A stretch of 64,000 nucleotides of DNA from Hahella sp. HNIBRBA332. Its GTDB lineage: Bacteria; Pseudomonadota; Gammaproteobacteria; Pseudomonadales; Oleiphilaceae. The translations under genes and the position numbers were made by a program. Positions 52,084 through 60,687 of this stretch are shown in pieces. Position 1 is the first letter of the stretch, and every line of letters starts with the position of its first letter. The DNA is taken from contig NZ_CP132203.1 of assembly GCF_030719035.1 (NCBI RefSeq), positions 4,420,501-4,484,500 of the forward strand. The letters are read 5' to 3'. The notes below the pieces were generated by a model, which saw nothing but the letters and a program-made list of their open reading frames with translations, was not told where the DNA came from and did no database searches.

Positions 52084-54090
52084 CTATTCAAACACTTCCT
52101 TGCGGAAATACGGCGCCGGCCGCTCGTCCATCACTTCAAAAGCTTTTACGCTAGTGAAGGCCTGACCGTAGCCGTCACGCACGTTGACCTTCAATATGTG
52201 CGCGCCTTGCTCCAGGTCCGCTGGAATAGTGAGCGCCCAGATGTGATTAGAGGATTCCGTCCACATGGACGCGCCGGAGGGTTGCGGATCGGCGACGCCA
52301 AAACGGGAGCCGCTAAACAGCTCAAACCCCTGCGCTCGCTCCTCTCCTGACTCACTCCTGGCGGCGTAGCGATACACATACATCTGCTTCTTCAGGGCGA
52401 AAGGATCGAGACTGTTGCTCTTGCCTTCACCGGTTCCACTCTGAGTGCGCACCGCTTCGACCGGGGGGCGATCATCGATCTGCGTCCATACCCGCGTATT
52501 CTTGGAGCCGTTCCAGACATTGATGATCGCGCTAACCCCGCCAGCGAAATCAGCGTCCGTCAGAATACTGGTGTCCGGTAAATCGTTAAGATTCAACGGC
52601 GGCGTCGGCGAGCGGGAACCTTCGGGAGTCAACGCCCACTCTTTCAGAGATTGATACCAGTTCATAAAAGTCGGCGACAGGAAATCCACGGACATTTGCT
52701 CCTGTGGACTTTTACCTGCGGCTTTGAAAGTACTGGTAAATTGCGCCCCCATAAATTCGAATAACATATATCCACGCGGCGCTCCCATGCGCTGGATGGA
52801 CATGGGCAGGTTGTGGTCGTCAAAATCGCCGGACCACCAAGAGCCCGCCGTGGCGCCCGTGATAATGTGGGGTATCGGCGTGGGACCCGCCCCCACCGCT
52901 TCATCCCAGCCCTGATAGAACTCGCCGGCGACGATGTTTTCCAGGTTATGCGTATGTCCCGCCAACGCCAGCGCGGGACGCCCTTTAAGCAATTCGTACA
53001 ACCAAGCGACGTTATCCGTCTGGTGCTTGGTGGACCCCATATCCGAAAACGACACCAACGGAATATGCATATTCAGCACGATCAGCTTATGCTCCGACGT
53101 TGCGGCGATATCGTTGGCCAGCCACTCCATCTGCGCTTCATCAATGACGCCGTTATAGGTAGGAGCCGTCGCCGGATTGTTGCAATAGTCGTGTTTGCCG
53201 TCAGCATTATCCGACTCGGGCGTACAGGGATAGCGCACATTATCCAGCACGACAAAATGCACGTCGCCGACGTCAAAGGAGTAGTAGGCGGGGCCCCACT
53301 CGCGCTTGAACGTATCCAGGCTGTGCTTATCGCTGGTTGCGTCGTTATCGATATCGTGGTTGCCCGGCGTCAGGTAGACCGGCACGCCGGCGACGCTCAT
53401 CGTCTTCTTCAGACGGGGATACAGACCCAGGTCATCGCCGATGATGTCGCCTTCGATCATCACCAGTTCCAGATCCTCCCTCGCCGCCAGCTCTGTAGCC
53501 AAAGAGTCGCGCACGTAACCGACTTCGTTGTTGGAATAAGGCTGCGTGTCGCCGGATACCGCAATTTTGAAGCGTTTTTTATAGGGACCTCGCACCATGG
53601 GGAAATTCACCGCCTTCGGCTGCGGCCCGCTGGCAGGCAGCCCGCCGAAGCGCAGTTCTGGAGATCCGTTGGGAATATGGTGATAGGAAAACTGTGGGAC
53701 GTTGTCTTCATTGACCGGTAATTCGAACCCGGCCGGCTTGGTGACAAACAGGGTAAATTCATTCAGGCCCCGGGACTTCGCAGGTAGCTTGTAATACCCG
53801 CGATGATCCGTCAGCGCCACATCATAACCGTTGGACACCCGCACACGCGGCAATCCTCGCTCGCCACGGTCCAGCTTGCCGTTACGGTTACGATCTTCAA
53901 AAACCCGACCTTCCGCAAATTCCCGTGTGACCTCACCGTTGTCAGAGGGAATCACTTCCACCCCGCCGCGGTATAGTTCCGGGCGTCCGCCCAACGCGCT
54001 GAAAGCGTCCGCCGATCCGGTCGGCGCCGCATCAGCCAGCCCGGCGAACGCCGCGCTCACGCCTATAATGAATGGGGTTATGGTTTTCAC
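52084..54090 (-). CDS. Secreted calcineurin-like metallophosphoesterase
   Basis: This 668-residue protein starts with GTG at 54090, since AAAGGAGG lies 4 bp upstream. It has a signal peptide, an SdrD-B/Cna-B-like N-terminal domain with a calcium-type 'DRNRNGKLDRGERGL' motif, then the calcineurin-like domain: 'GDTQPYSN' (about 180-187), 'GDIIGDDLG' (about 214), 'GNHD' (about 243-246) and 'GHTHNLEN'. The C-terminal part is a beta-rich domain often found on such enzymes. It probably hydrolyses phosphoesters outside the cell. It is convergent to the cohesin gene. Confidence 0.88.
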   Translation of the reverse strand: MKTITPFIIGVSAAFAGLADAAPTGSADAFSALGGRPELYRGGVEVIPSDNGEVTREFAEGRVFEDRNRNGKLDRGERGLPRVRVSNGYDVALTDHRGYYKLPAKSRGLNEFTLFVTKPAGFELPVNEDNVPQFSYHHIPNGSPELRFGGLPASGPQPKAVNFPMVRGPYKKRFKIAVSGDTQPYSNNEVGYVRDSLATELAAREDLELVMIEGDIIGDDLGLYPRLKKTMSVAGVPVYLTPGNHDIDNDATSDKHSLDTFKREWGPAYYSFDVGDVHFVVLDNVRYPCTPESDNADGKHDYCNNPATAPTYNGVIDEAQMEWLANDIAATSEHKLIVLNMHIPLVSFSDMGSTKHQTDNVAWLYELLKGRPALALAGHTHNLENIVAGEFYQGWDEAVGAGPTPIPHIITGATAGSWWSGDFDDHNLPMSIQRMGAPRGYMLFEFMGAQFTSTFKAAGKSPQEQMSVDFLSPTFMNWYQSLKEWALTPEGSRSPTPPLNLNDLPDTSILTDADFAGGVSAIINVWNGSKNTRVWTQIDDRPPVEAVRTQSGTGEGKSNSLDPFALKKQMYVYRYAARSESGEERAQGFELFSGSRFGVADPQPSGASMWTESSNHIWALTIPADLEQGAHILKVNVRDGYGQAFTSVKAFEVMDERPAPYFRKEVFE

Positions 54091-54208
54091 AATGCCTCCT
54101 TTTGTAGCATGAATTCCTTTGTCTTGAGCCAAGGAGTTTACATCGTAAAAGTACAAAGTGACGTTATAAGGTCATGTTTATAAAAGTTATTTTGCAGGGA
54201 TCAATTTA

Positions 54209-54415
54209 ATGGAGGATGAGCTGGACGATAACCCGAATGCGTGCTCCAACAAGCAGGTTAAAGCGCTGGTTAGGGGATTCGTCGTGATGCGCGGCGGGGC
54301 CAAGTCAGAAAAAATAAGCATCCTGAACCATCAAGCCCCGTTCTTCCAGCTGGCCTGTCAGTGTGAGTTTTCGGATGAAAAACTGCTGACCAAGCAGCTG
54401 CTGCAAGCGGACTAG
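54209..54415 (+). CDS. Small hypothetical protein
   Basis: This 68-residue protein starts with 'MEDELDDNPNACSNKQVKALVRGF'-type charged residues. No domain or signal is visible. An AGGGA site lies about 9 bp upstream. It is a plausible small gene lying divergent to the phosphoesterase gene, but the evidence is thin. Confidence 0.5.
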   Translation: MEDELDDNPNACSNKQVKALVRGFVVMRGGAKSEKISILNHQAPFFQLACQCEFSDEKLLTKQLLQAD

Positions 54416-54430
54416 CACTTAAGTGTGTGA

Positions 54431-55069
54431 CTACTCACCTAGAAATAGCGCATCGATTTTCGGCTTATCATGATTCAGAATCCAATCGTTACAGCGAACG
54501 TATATTTCCTTCAGAGCGCTTCGGTCTGACGCGATGACATCCAGGCCTCGATCATCGTACAGATGAAGAATCAGGCCTTTAGTTCGGTTTACAAAGTAAC
54601 AGCGCCCACGCAGCGACGGTTTCCGTTGAGGGAAGTCAGTGTTCACAATGGATAAAAATATGTTTGCGTAATTCACTTCTCTGGAGGTTACTCCAGTCAC
54701 ATAGGCGGTTTTCAGATATAGGCCCCTACTGTCTTCCACCTTTCTCGACGCAAAACTTACGTGCTTACGCGCCGAATCAGTTATCTGGCGCAAAACATAA
54801 CTCTTCATTTTTATTTTGCGGCGACGATGGCCAATGATCTCGAATACAACGTCTACTTCATCGGATGCCGAAAAAGCCGCGTCACAGATAGAAACCGCTC
54901 GCTGTATGGCCTTTTCAAAGTAATGGGCATTCAAAACGCCGTTTTTAAGATCGCTCCAAACATCTACTTCCGGCGCCCCAATCTCAAACCGGATTCCGGT
55001 GGGCCACGTGTAAAATAAGGGCGGCGCCAGCTCAAGCCCTTTGAAGTTATTTTGCAGATAGCTGTTCAC
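54431..55069 (-). CDS. DUF3885-like hypothetical protein
   Basis: This 212-residue soluble protein resembles DUF3885 in the opening pattern 'GIRFEIGAPEVDVWSD' and the helix 'YFEKAIQRAVSICDAAFS'. The family has no known function. It is convergent to the small gene at 54209, with 16 bp between. A weak start site precedes the ATG. Confidence 0.65.
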   Translation of the reverse strand: MNSYLQNNFKGLELAPPLFYTWPTGIRFEIGAPEVDVWSDLKNGVLNAHYFEKAIQRAVSICDAAFSASDEVDVVFEIIGHRRRKIKMKSYVLRQITDSARKHVSFASRKVEDSRGLYLKTAYVTGVTSREVNYANIFLSIVNTDFPQRKPSLRGRCYFVNRTKGLILHLYDDRGLDVIASDRSALKEIYVRCNDWILNHDKPKIDALFLGE

Positions 55070-55314
55070 TGAGTTTTCCCTCTACTCTCTTTTGCCGATC
55101 CAGTCTTGCATGACAGATCATCGGCGACATAGAAAAAATTCACCTCATATAGCCCTTGAATTTTTATACGCCGATGGTAAGTCAGCCGGGTCCAGGCTGA
55201 CCTTATACTGTTTGGCCATACCTAAGCAGCGTTATCACGCTGAACTATAATAAGTAGGAACACCTATTCGAGAAAGGCTACAATAATTCACCACGTCCAC
55301 TGACTGAGAGCGCC

Positions 55315-56658
55315 GTGACCTCATTAAAAGCAAAACTCGTTCTGGCTCTTATCTCGACCAGTCTGCTAGTCGTAATGATTATCGCCATTATGACGCCCAT
55401 CATGGTGGAGCATGAATTCGTCGAGCATGCCAAGGACGCGCATTACGGGCGCTTTCAAGCCGCCATTGAACGCTATATCCGCGAGCATGATTCCTGGGGC
55501 ACGGAAAAAGACGCTCTGCGTTTCGCCATGGCGGAAGAGGATAATCGAAAACGACACCAAAGACGCCGGTTCCCGCCAATGGCGAGACAGCCGGGACAAG
55601 GGCAAGAGCCTTACTTCGAGGGGCTGCCTCCCCCTAGGCGACAATCCGCTTCCAGCATGGGGGAAGATCCGCCCTTCGCATTTGTTCTTACCGATCCAGA
55701 AGGCCATATTCTGCACGGAGGCAAGGATTATAAAATTGGTCAGAAGCTCACAGAAGAAGAACTGTCAGACGCTGACTCGCTTTGGGTAAAAGGCCGCCTG
55801 GTGGCCTATGCGCTCTCCAGCGGCGAGCCGGACCTGTCGACAGCGGATCTCGCCTATTTACATACGTTGAGAGAAACGCTGTTCTTCTCCGCATTGGGGG
55901 CCATCGCGTTCATCATTCCGTTTGGGATTTGGGAAGGAAGCCGTCTCGTGCGCACGCTTAACCATCTGACTTCAGCGGTGAATCGCATGGCGGAGGGAGA
56001 CTTCAAGCAGCAGGTGCCGGTCAAATCCGAAGACGAAGTCGGCGTTCTGGCGAAAGCGTTCAACCTGATGAACAACCAGTTGCACGAGGCTTACAAGAAC
56101 CTGGAGGACTCTCGCAACAAAGTCGCCAAGCAGGCGGAGCAACTGAGAGAACTCAGTATTCGCGACGAACTCACCGGGCTTTACAACCGCCGCTTTTTCA
56201 ATGAAGAGGTGAAAGTGCTGCACGCCAATGCGCTGCGCTACGGCAACGGCTTCTGTCTGGTGCTGGGAGACATCGACTTCTTCAAACGCATCAATGACGG
56301 CTACTCTCATGTCATTGGCGACGAAGTGCTGAGACAGGTGTCGAAAATCCTCATGAACAGCATCCGCAACAGCGACATCGTGGCCCGTTACGGCGGCGAG
56401 GAAATGGTGCTGGCGCTTCCCAACACCTCCCCCAAAGCCGCGATGGAAATGATGGAGAGAATCCGCAAAACCATTGAGCAGCATCCATGGGATCAGATCG
56501 CCGAAGGCTTGACCGTCACCATGAGTTTCGGGATCTGTGATGAAACCAACGGCGAACATTTTGAACAGATGTTAGCCGTCGCTGATGAGCTGCTATACAA
56601 AGCCAAGAACAACGGGCGTAACCAGGTTTGCAGCCTGAGCTGCTCACAGGCTCACTGA
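55315..56658 (+). CDS. HAMP-GGDEF diguanylate cyclase
   Basis: This 447-residue membrane protein starts with GTG (GAGAG upstream). It has an N-terminal transmembrane helix, a periplasmic domain to about residue 185, a second helix, a HAMP linker (about 205-255) and a C-terminal GGDEF domain. The active site is 'RYGGEEMVL' (GGEEM) and the inhibitory I-site 'RNSD' lies five residues before it, so it should be an active, product-inhibited c-di-GMP synthase. The periplasmic part has a proline/arginine-rich stretch and probably senses an extracellular signal. Confidence 0.92.
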   Translation: MTSLKAKLVLALISTSLLVVMIIAIMTPIMVEHEFVEHAKDAHYGRFQAAIERYIREHDSWGTEKDALRFAMAEEDNRKRHQRRRFPPMARQPGQGQEPYFEGLPPPRRQSASSMGEDPPFAFVLTDPEGHILHGGKDYKIGQKLTEEELSDADSLWVKGRLVAYALSSGEPDLSTADLAYLHTLRETLFFSALGAIAFIIPFGIWEGSRLVRTLNHLTSAVNRMAEGDFKQQVPVKSEDEVGVLAKAFNLMNNQLHEAYKNLEDSRNKVAKQAEQLRELSIRDELTGLYNRRFFNEEVKVLHANALRYGNGFCLVLGDIDFFKRINDGYSHVIGDEVLRQVSKILMNSIRNSDIVARYGGEEMVLALPNTSPKAAMEMMERIRKTIEQHPWDQIAEGLTVTMSFGICDETNGEHFEQMLAVADELLYKAKNNGRNQVCSLSCSQAH

Positions 56659-56672
56659 GGAGTAATCAGCAA

Positions 56673-56692
56673 GGCCGCCGCAGATGGCGGCC
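56673..56692. terminator. Hairpin between convergent genes
   Basis: GGCCGCC (56673-56679) pairs with GGCGGCC (56686-56692) around a six-base loop, between the GGDEF gene and the 625-residue membrane protein gene. No T-run follows. Confidence 0.4.
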
Positions 56693-56709
56693 ACTGCTTC
56701 GCCTGACGG

Positions 56710-58587
56710 CTAATGCGAATCGTCCCGTTGCGATTCCTGTCTGAGATAACCCGCGGCCGCCTCATCATGAGCCAGTGTCTGCTGGGTGGGAATAGCCCGG
56801 GTTTGCTGATTTAGCTGATGTATCTGCGACGCGTTGCCCAGATCTCTCTCGCTGGTGATCGCCGCGATAGACTCTCTGTCCTTCAAAAACGCCACCACGT
56901 CGTGCTTGATCTCCTGCAACTGCTCGTCGTCCCTGTGCATTTCCAGAATATGTCTGGGATGCTCCAGGTTCCTCATACCAGTGGCGGCGAAAGTGGTCGA
57001 AACTATGCGCGAGACGATCACCCATGGCGTAATGCTGCACCGCACCAGAGTATTTTCCGACCGGGTGCTGTCGTGAATACCTGTTCCTGTGGAGATTTTC
57101 GACTCGGTAAAAGTGCCCTCACACTTGAAGTAAACCAGCAGCGATTCAAACTGGATTTCCGCAAAGAACAAGTGCGCCGCGCCGCTGAGCAGTCTGGCGA
57201 AAGATTTGAGCAGAAAGCCGATCAGAAACAGATGCGCGCAACTCATCAACAGTCCCGCCCACTCTTCAAAGCGAGGCGTCCCCCATATTTCTTTCAGGGA
57301 AGAAACGCCTGTCTGCGCGGTAAAGGCATACAGGTCCACCAGCGCATACGCCAGCATCAGGGTGTAGACAGTCGCAACAACAAACAGAATATTTCCCGCC
57401 ACCAATGCCGTTACTCGCAGCTTCTTGAAGAGTTCACCCAGCTCCAGGGCTCTAACCTTCGGCTGCACTTCCTGAATCATTTCCCCTCTAAAGCCGCCTT
57501 TGCCATCCACCTGCTCGTCCAGTTTCGGATCGAGTTCGCGATATACGCGGTTCGGGACCTCTTTATAACGGCGATTGGCCATGACAAGGTTATCGAGATT
57601 GATGAAAATTTCCTTGGGATGCACAGACTCCTGCCAGTTCTCCCGCAGCTCGGATACTTCGGCGACAGGCTCAGCGCTACTCAGGCGCTGCTTCAACATC
57701 AGCAATACAATCACACTGCAGACAGCGGCGATCAGCAACGCGCCGACGATATAAAACCCAGCGTGTAAGTCAGGCAGTTGCGCCAGCCAGCCTTCGACGT
57801 CCGCCCGCGTGATCTTCCACTGAGACATGGCCCATGACAACGCCAGACCGACGATCAACGGAATAATAAACGAGAGCGCAATCACCTTGGCGAGAGAGCC
57901 TCCGCCCAGCGATTCAACCTGTTTCTCCGCTTTTCGGTCCAGAGGTTTTCCTGCCGCTCTCCAGGTAAACAATAAATAGGCCATCAATAACGCCGTATAG
58001 ACAGGAAAGGCCAGCTCCCCGGCCTCTCCCGCAAAACCGGCAAGCGACACAAATGCGACAAAAGCATAGGCGACCAGCACCACCGCCGTGTTTACCCAGG
58101 CGCCAAACAGGCGCTGCGACATATTCCTGACCGGATATGGCATAAATAGCAGTTTGGGAACAAGACTGTGAATCAAACGCGCCAGCAAACCTTTCGGCTC
58201 AACAAAGGTGGTGTTCTTGCGCCCCATCAGCATTTCTTCCAGCTGCTGATGGTCATATCCCACGTATGACTTTTCTTCCTCCGCCGTACTGGCCTGGGAT
58301 TTACTCTGATTTTTCGCCAGCGAAGTGGGGTGATTGCGCCCGACAAAATAACGCAGCATCGCATAGACGCCCGAAGATAAGGCGATGACGCCCATGCTCA
58401 GAACGAGCACGCCAAAGCCCATCAGGATCCAGCCTGAAGCGGCGTCGCCTTTGACCACGCTCGCCGCCGTCACAAGAAGATAAAGAGCGATGAAAACCTG
58501 AATCGCGCCTCTGCCAGCCGTCACGGCGCCTTCGAGTTTGAAAGGATTTTTCAGCCCCAGGTCGATGGAGCCATAATCAAATGCCAT
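56710..58587 (-). CDS. Large hypothetical membrane protein
   Basis: This 625-residue inner-membrane protein has about eight hydrophobic segments in the first 500 residues and a soluble C-terminal 125-residue tail rich in Gln and charged residues. I do not recognise the family. A central hydrophilic region ('EIFINLDNLVMANRRYKEVPNRV') may be conserved. It is convergent to the GGDEF gene and is followed upstream by small orphan genes. Function unknown. Confidence 0.75.
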   Translation of the reverse strand: MAFDYGSIDLGLKNPFKLEGAVTAGRGAIQVFIALYLLVTAASVVKGDAASGWILMGFGVLVLSMGVIALSSGVYAMLRYFVGRNHPTSLAKNQSKSQASTAEEEKSYVGYDHQQLEEMLMGRKNTTFVEPKGLLARLIHSLVPKLLFMPYPVRNMSQRLFGAWVNTAVVLVAYAFVAFVSLAGFAGEAGELAFPVYTALLMAYLLFTWRAAGKPLDRKAEKQVESLGGGSLAKVIALSFIIPLIVGLALSWAMSQWKITRADVEGWLAQLPDLHAGFYIVGALLIAAVCSVIVLLMLKQRLSSAEPVAEVSELRENWQESVHPKEIFINLDNLVMANRRYKEVPNRVYRELDPKLDEQVDGKGGFRGEMIQEVQPKVRALELGELFKKLRVTALVAGNILFVVATVYTLMLAYALVDLYAFTAQTGVSSLKEIWGTPRFEEWAGLLMSCAHLFLIGFLLKSFARLLSGAAHLFFAEIQFESLLVYFKCEGTFTESKISTGTGIHDSTRSENTLVRCSITPWVIVSRIVSTTFAATGMRNLEHPRHILEMHRDDEQLQEIKHDVVAFLKDRESIAAITSERDLGNASQIHQLNQQTRAIPTQQTLAHDEAAAGYLRQESQRDDSH

Positions 58588-58735
58588 TCGTTAATCCTTA
58601 AGTCAGGGATGTAGTAAGAGGTGTAGTTGGTTTTTGTTGTATTAATTCGCCCTATTATATTCCGAGCCCAAGCGCTTTTGATAAACAAAAATCGTCCTCC
58701 CGATAACGCGCGCCAGCACAGGGAAGACGACGCCG

Positions 58736-59137
58736 CTAGGCGACGTCGGGAAAAATGATTGTCGGATAAGCGTGCGACAGAACGCTGATGCAGTCGTTTT
58801 CGCCAATGATCAGGTACTCCTGCAGCCCTTCATGATGCTGCGACACAAATCCCGACCGCTGTGACTCCTGCTCCAGCCAGCCGCCAGCGTGAATCCTGAA
58901 CGCCCATCCCAGCTTCGAAGTGAGATTTCCCCAAAACTCCAGCAGATCTCCCTCATCAAGCACTCTGAATCCCGCAGGCCGCTCAAAATTCATGCTGATC
59001 CGGCCATCCAGCGTCGGCGACGCCAGATCAACCCGTAAACACTGCAAATCATAGTGAACGCCAACGATTTCCAGTCCCTCGCTATGCTCGCTTTCGATGA
59101 CGTCAAAAATGACCTGTTTATCTTTATCTACATCCAT
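58736..59137 (-). CDS. Small hypothetical protein
   Basis: This 133-residue protein starts at the ATG at 59137, with GGAAG 5 bp upstream; an alternative ATG at 59155 lacks a ribosome binding site. It contains 'YDLQCLRVDLASPTLDG' and an acidic tail. No domain recognised. It lies 27 bp after the GFA gene stop, so the two may be co-transcribed. Confidence 0.6.
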   Translation of the reverse strand: MDVDKDKQVIFDVIESEHSEGLEIVGVHYDLQCLRVDLASPTLDGRISMNFERPAGFRVLDEGDLLEFWGNLTSKLGWAFRIHAGGWLEQESQRSGFVSQHHEGLQEYLIIGENDCISVLSHAYPTIIFPDVA

Positions 59138-59164
59138 ACTCACTTCCGTACCCATATATATCTA

Positions 59165-59503
59165 TCAATCGGCGCCATCAATTTCACGCACAGGAATAGC
59201 CGCAAGCACATCCAAAGGCGCCATGTTCATATTAATCGCCACTATTTCCCCCGGGCATTTGGGCGTCGTGACATAGTGGGTGACGCATCCGCAGAGGTTG
59301 CAGCGATGGAACTCCAATTCCCTGTCGCCCCATATATAAAAAACAGATTTTTCTTTCTCATATCCAATTTCGACTTCTTCAGGGGAATAGTATCCCCATA
59401 AAGCCGCATACCTGCGGCAAATCGAGCAATTGCACTTTCCAACCTCAGCCGGCGGATGTTCAATTGATAGCTTGATGTTGCCGCAATGGCAGGTTATTTC
59501 CAT
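59165..59503 (-). CDS. GFA family (glutathione-dependent formaldehyde-activating) protein
   Basis: This 112-residue zinc protein has the GFA cysteine pattern: Cys5-x-Cys7 ('CHCGN'), Cys24-x-Cys26-x2-Cys29 ('CNCSICRR') and 'RCNLCGC' near the C-terminus. Members are related to the enzyme that adds glutathione to formaldehyde, but many have other roles. The fold binds two zinc ions. It is followed by the small orphan gene on the same strand. Confidence 0.9.
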   Translation of the reverse strand: MEITCHCGNIKLSIEHPPAEVGKCNCSICRRYAALWGYYSPEEVEIGYEKEKSVFYIWGDRELEFHRCNLCGCVTHYVTTPKCPGEIVAINMNMAPLDVLAAIPVREIDGAD

Positions 59504-59711
59504 TTACTAATCCCTTGAAAAATAATAACAATAAAAATTGCTGCAAAACGGGCTGCGCATACTTCCGGTTTCGGCGATTAGCTTCGGTGAAAATCGCTTC
59601 TCCCACAAGCTCAAGCTCAAGCTCATAGCCAGATAAAAGCGTCGCAGTATTGTTCCCATCAGCAAGCCTTTTACCAGAGAAGAAGCAGGAAAATAACGAT
59701 AGGCAAACAGG

Positions 59712-60602
59712 ATGTTATACAGCTTTCTATGCGCTACTTTATGGGCGTCGACAGGGATTTTCGTTAAGTTCATTGATGGTATGAGCGTTTTCCATATCAT
59801 CTGGGGACGCTTTTTGGTCGCTTTCATTTTCGGCGTAATAGTTCTCAAATCACGGTCTTTCAGGCGCCTCGATCCTTCCACTTATCAGACGCAAGAATTC
59901 CCATTGGCGTTGATGATGACGCTTTATTACGTGCTGGCGACGTTCTCTTTCTATTATGCTCCCGTCGCTGTCGCCGCGTTGTTGATCGCCCTCGCGCCGC
60001 TGTTTACTTTTCTTCTGCGTTTTATCCTGCAGAAAGAATTCAATCAAAATGAGCTTGTCGGGTTTCTTGTCGCATTTGCCGGCCTGGTGTTCTATTTCTA
60101 CGGAAAAGACTATGCAGCGGAAGGTTACTCCGTGGCGGATATACTCTTCGGATCCGCCTTCGGCCTAGGCGCCGCGCTGTTGCGAGCGGTGTTTTCATTC
60201 ACGTTGTGGCGAAGGGTTAATCAGGGCGTGGTCGTCAACGCCACAAGCATTAACAACCTAACCCTCATACTTGGCGTCACGCTTTTGCTGCCATTTCTGT
60301 TTCTTCAGCCAGGAGAAGTGAAAGTCACTCAACACAATCTGATATTTATCACCGGTTTGGGCCTGATCGCCACCTTCCTGCCCAACTTATTGAACAACTT
60401 GTCTTCCATGAGGTTGAACCCAACCCTGCACAACATCATCGGTATGACCACCCCCATCTCAGCCAGCCTGATGGCTTGGGCGTTTTTAGATGAGTATCAG
60501 GATCTGCACGCATTGATAGCCATCATCATCACGGTGTCAGGTATTTTTCTATCCATGCGCCCAACCAAAAAGCCGGTTCAGGTTGGCGGCGCAGAAACCT
60601 AA
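59712..60602 (+). CDS. EamA/DMT family transporter
   Basis: This 296-residue inner-membrane protein has about ten hydrophobic helices in two EamA halves and begins with 'MLYSFLCATLWASTGIF', a common start for the family. An AACAGG site precedes the ATG. It is divergent from the GFA gene and is a second, unrelated copy of this transporter type in the window. Substrate unknown. Confidence 0.9.
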   Translation: MLYSFLCATLWASTGIFVKFIDGMSVFHIIWGRFLVAFIFGVIVLKSRSFRRLDPSTYQTQEFPLALMMTLYYVLATFSFYYAPVAVAALLIALAPLFTFLLRFILQKEFNQNELVGFLVAFAGLVFYFYGKDYAAEGYSVADILFGSAFGLGAALLRAVFSFTLWRRVNQGVVVNATSINNLTLILGVTLLLPFLFLQPGEVKVTQHNLIFITGLGLIATFLPNLLNNLSSMRLNPTLHNIIGMTTPISASLMAWAFLDEYQDLHALIAIIITVSGIFLSMRPTKKPVQVGGAET

Positions 60603-60687
60603 CCTGATATCACGTATATGCCGACAACTCCCGCAAATCTTGTCTATTCTTGCTTAGAGGATGGGAATAATCGCTGGGAATTTACGT

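Noticed and set aside
56818..57768. 316-codon open frame antisense to the large membrane protein
   Set aside because: No ribosome binding site and no recognisable protein; the opposite strand shows clear transmembrane helices.
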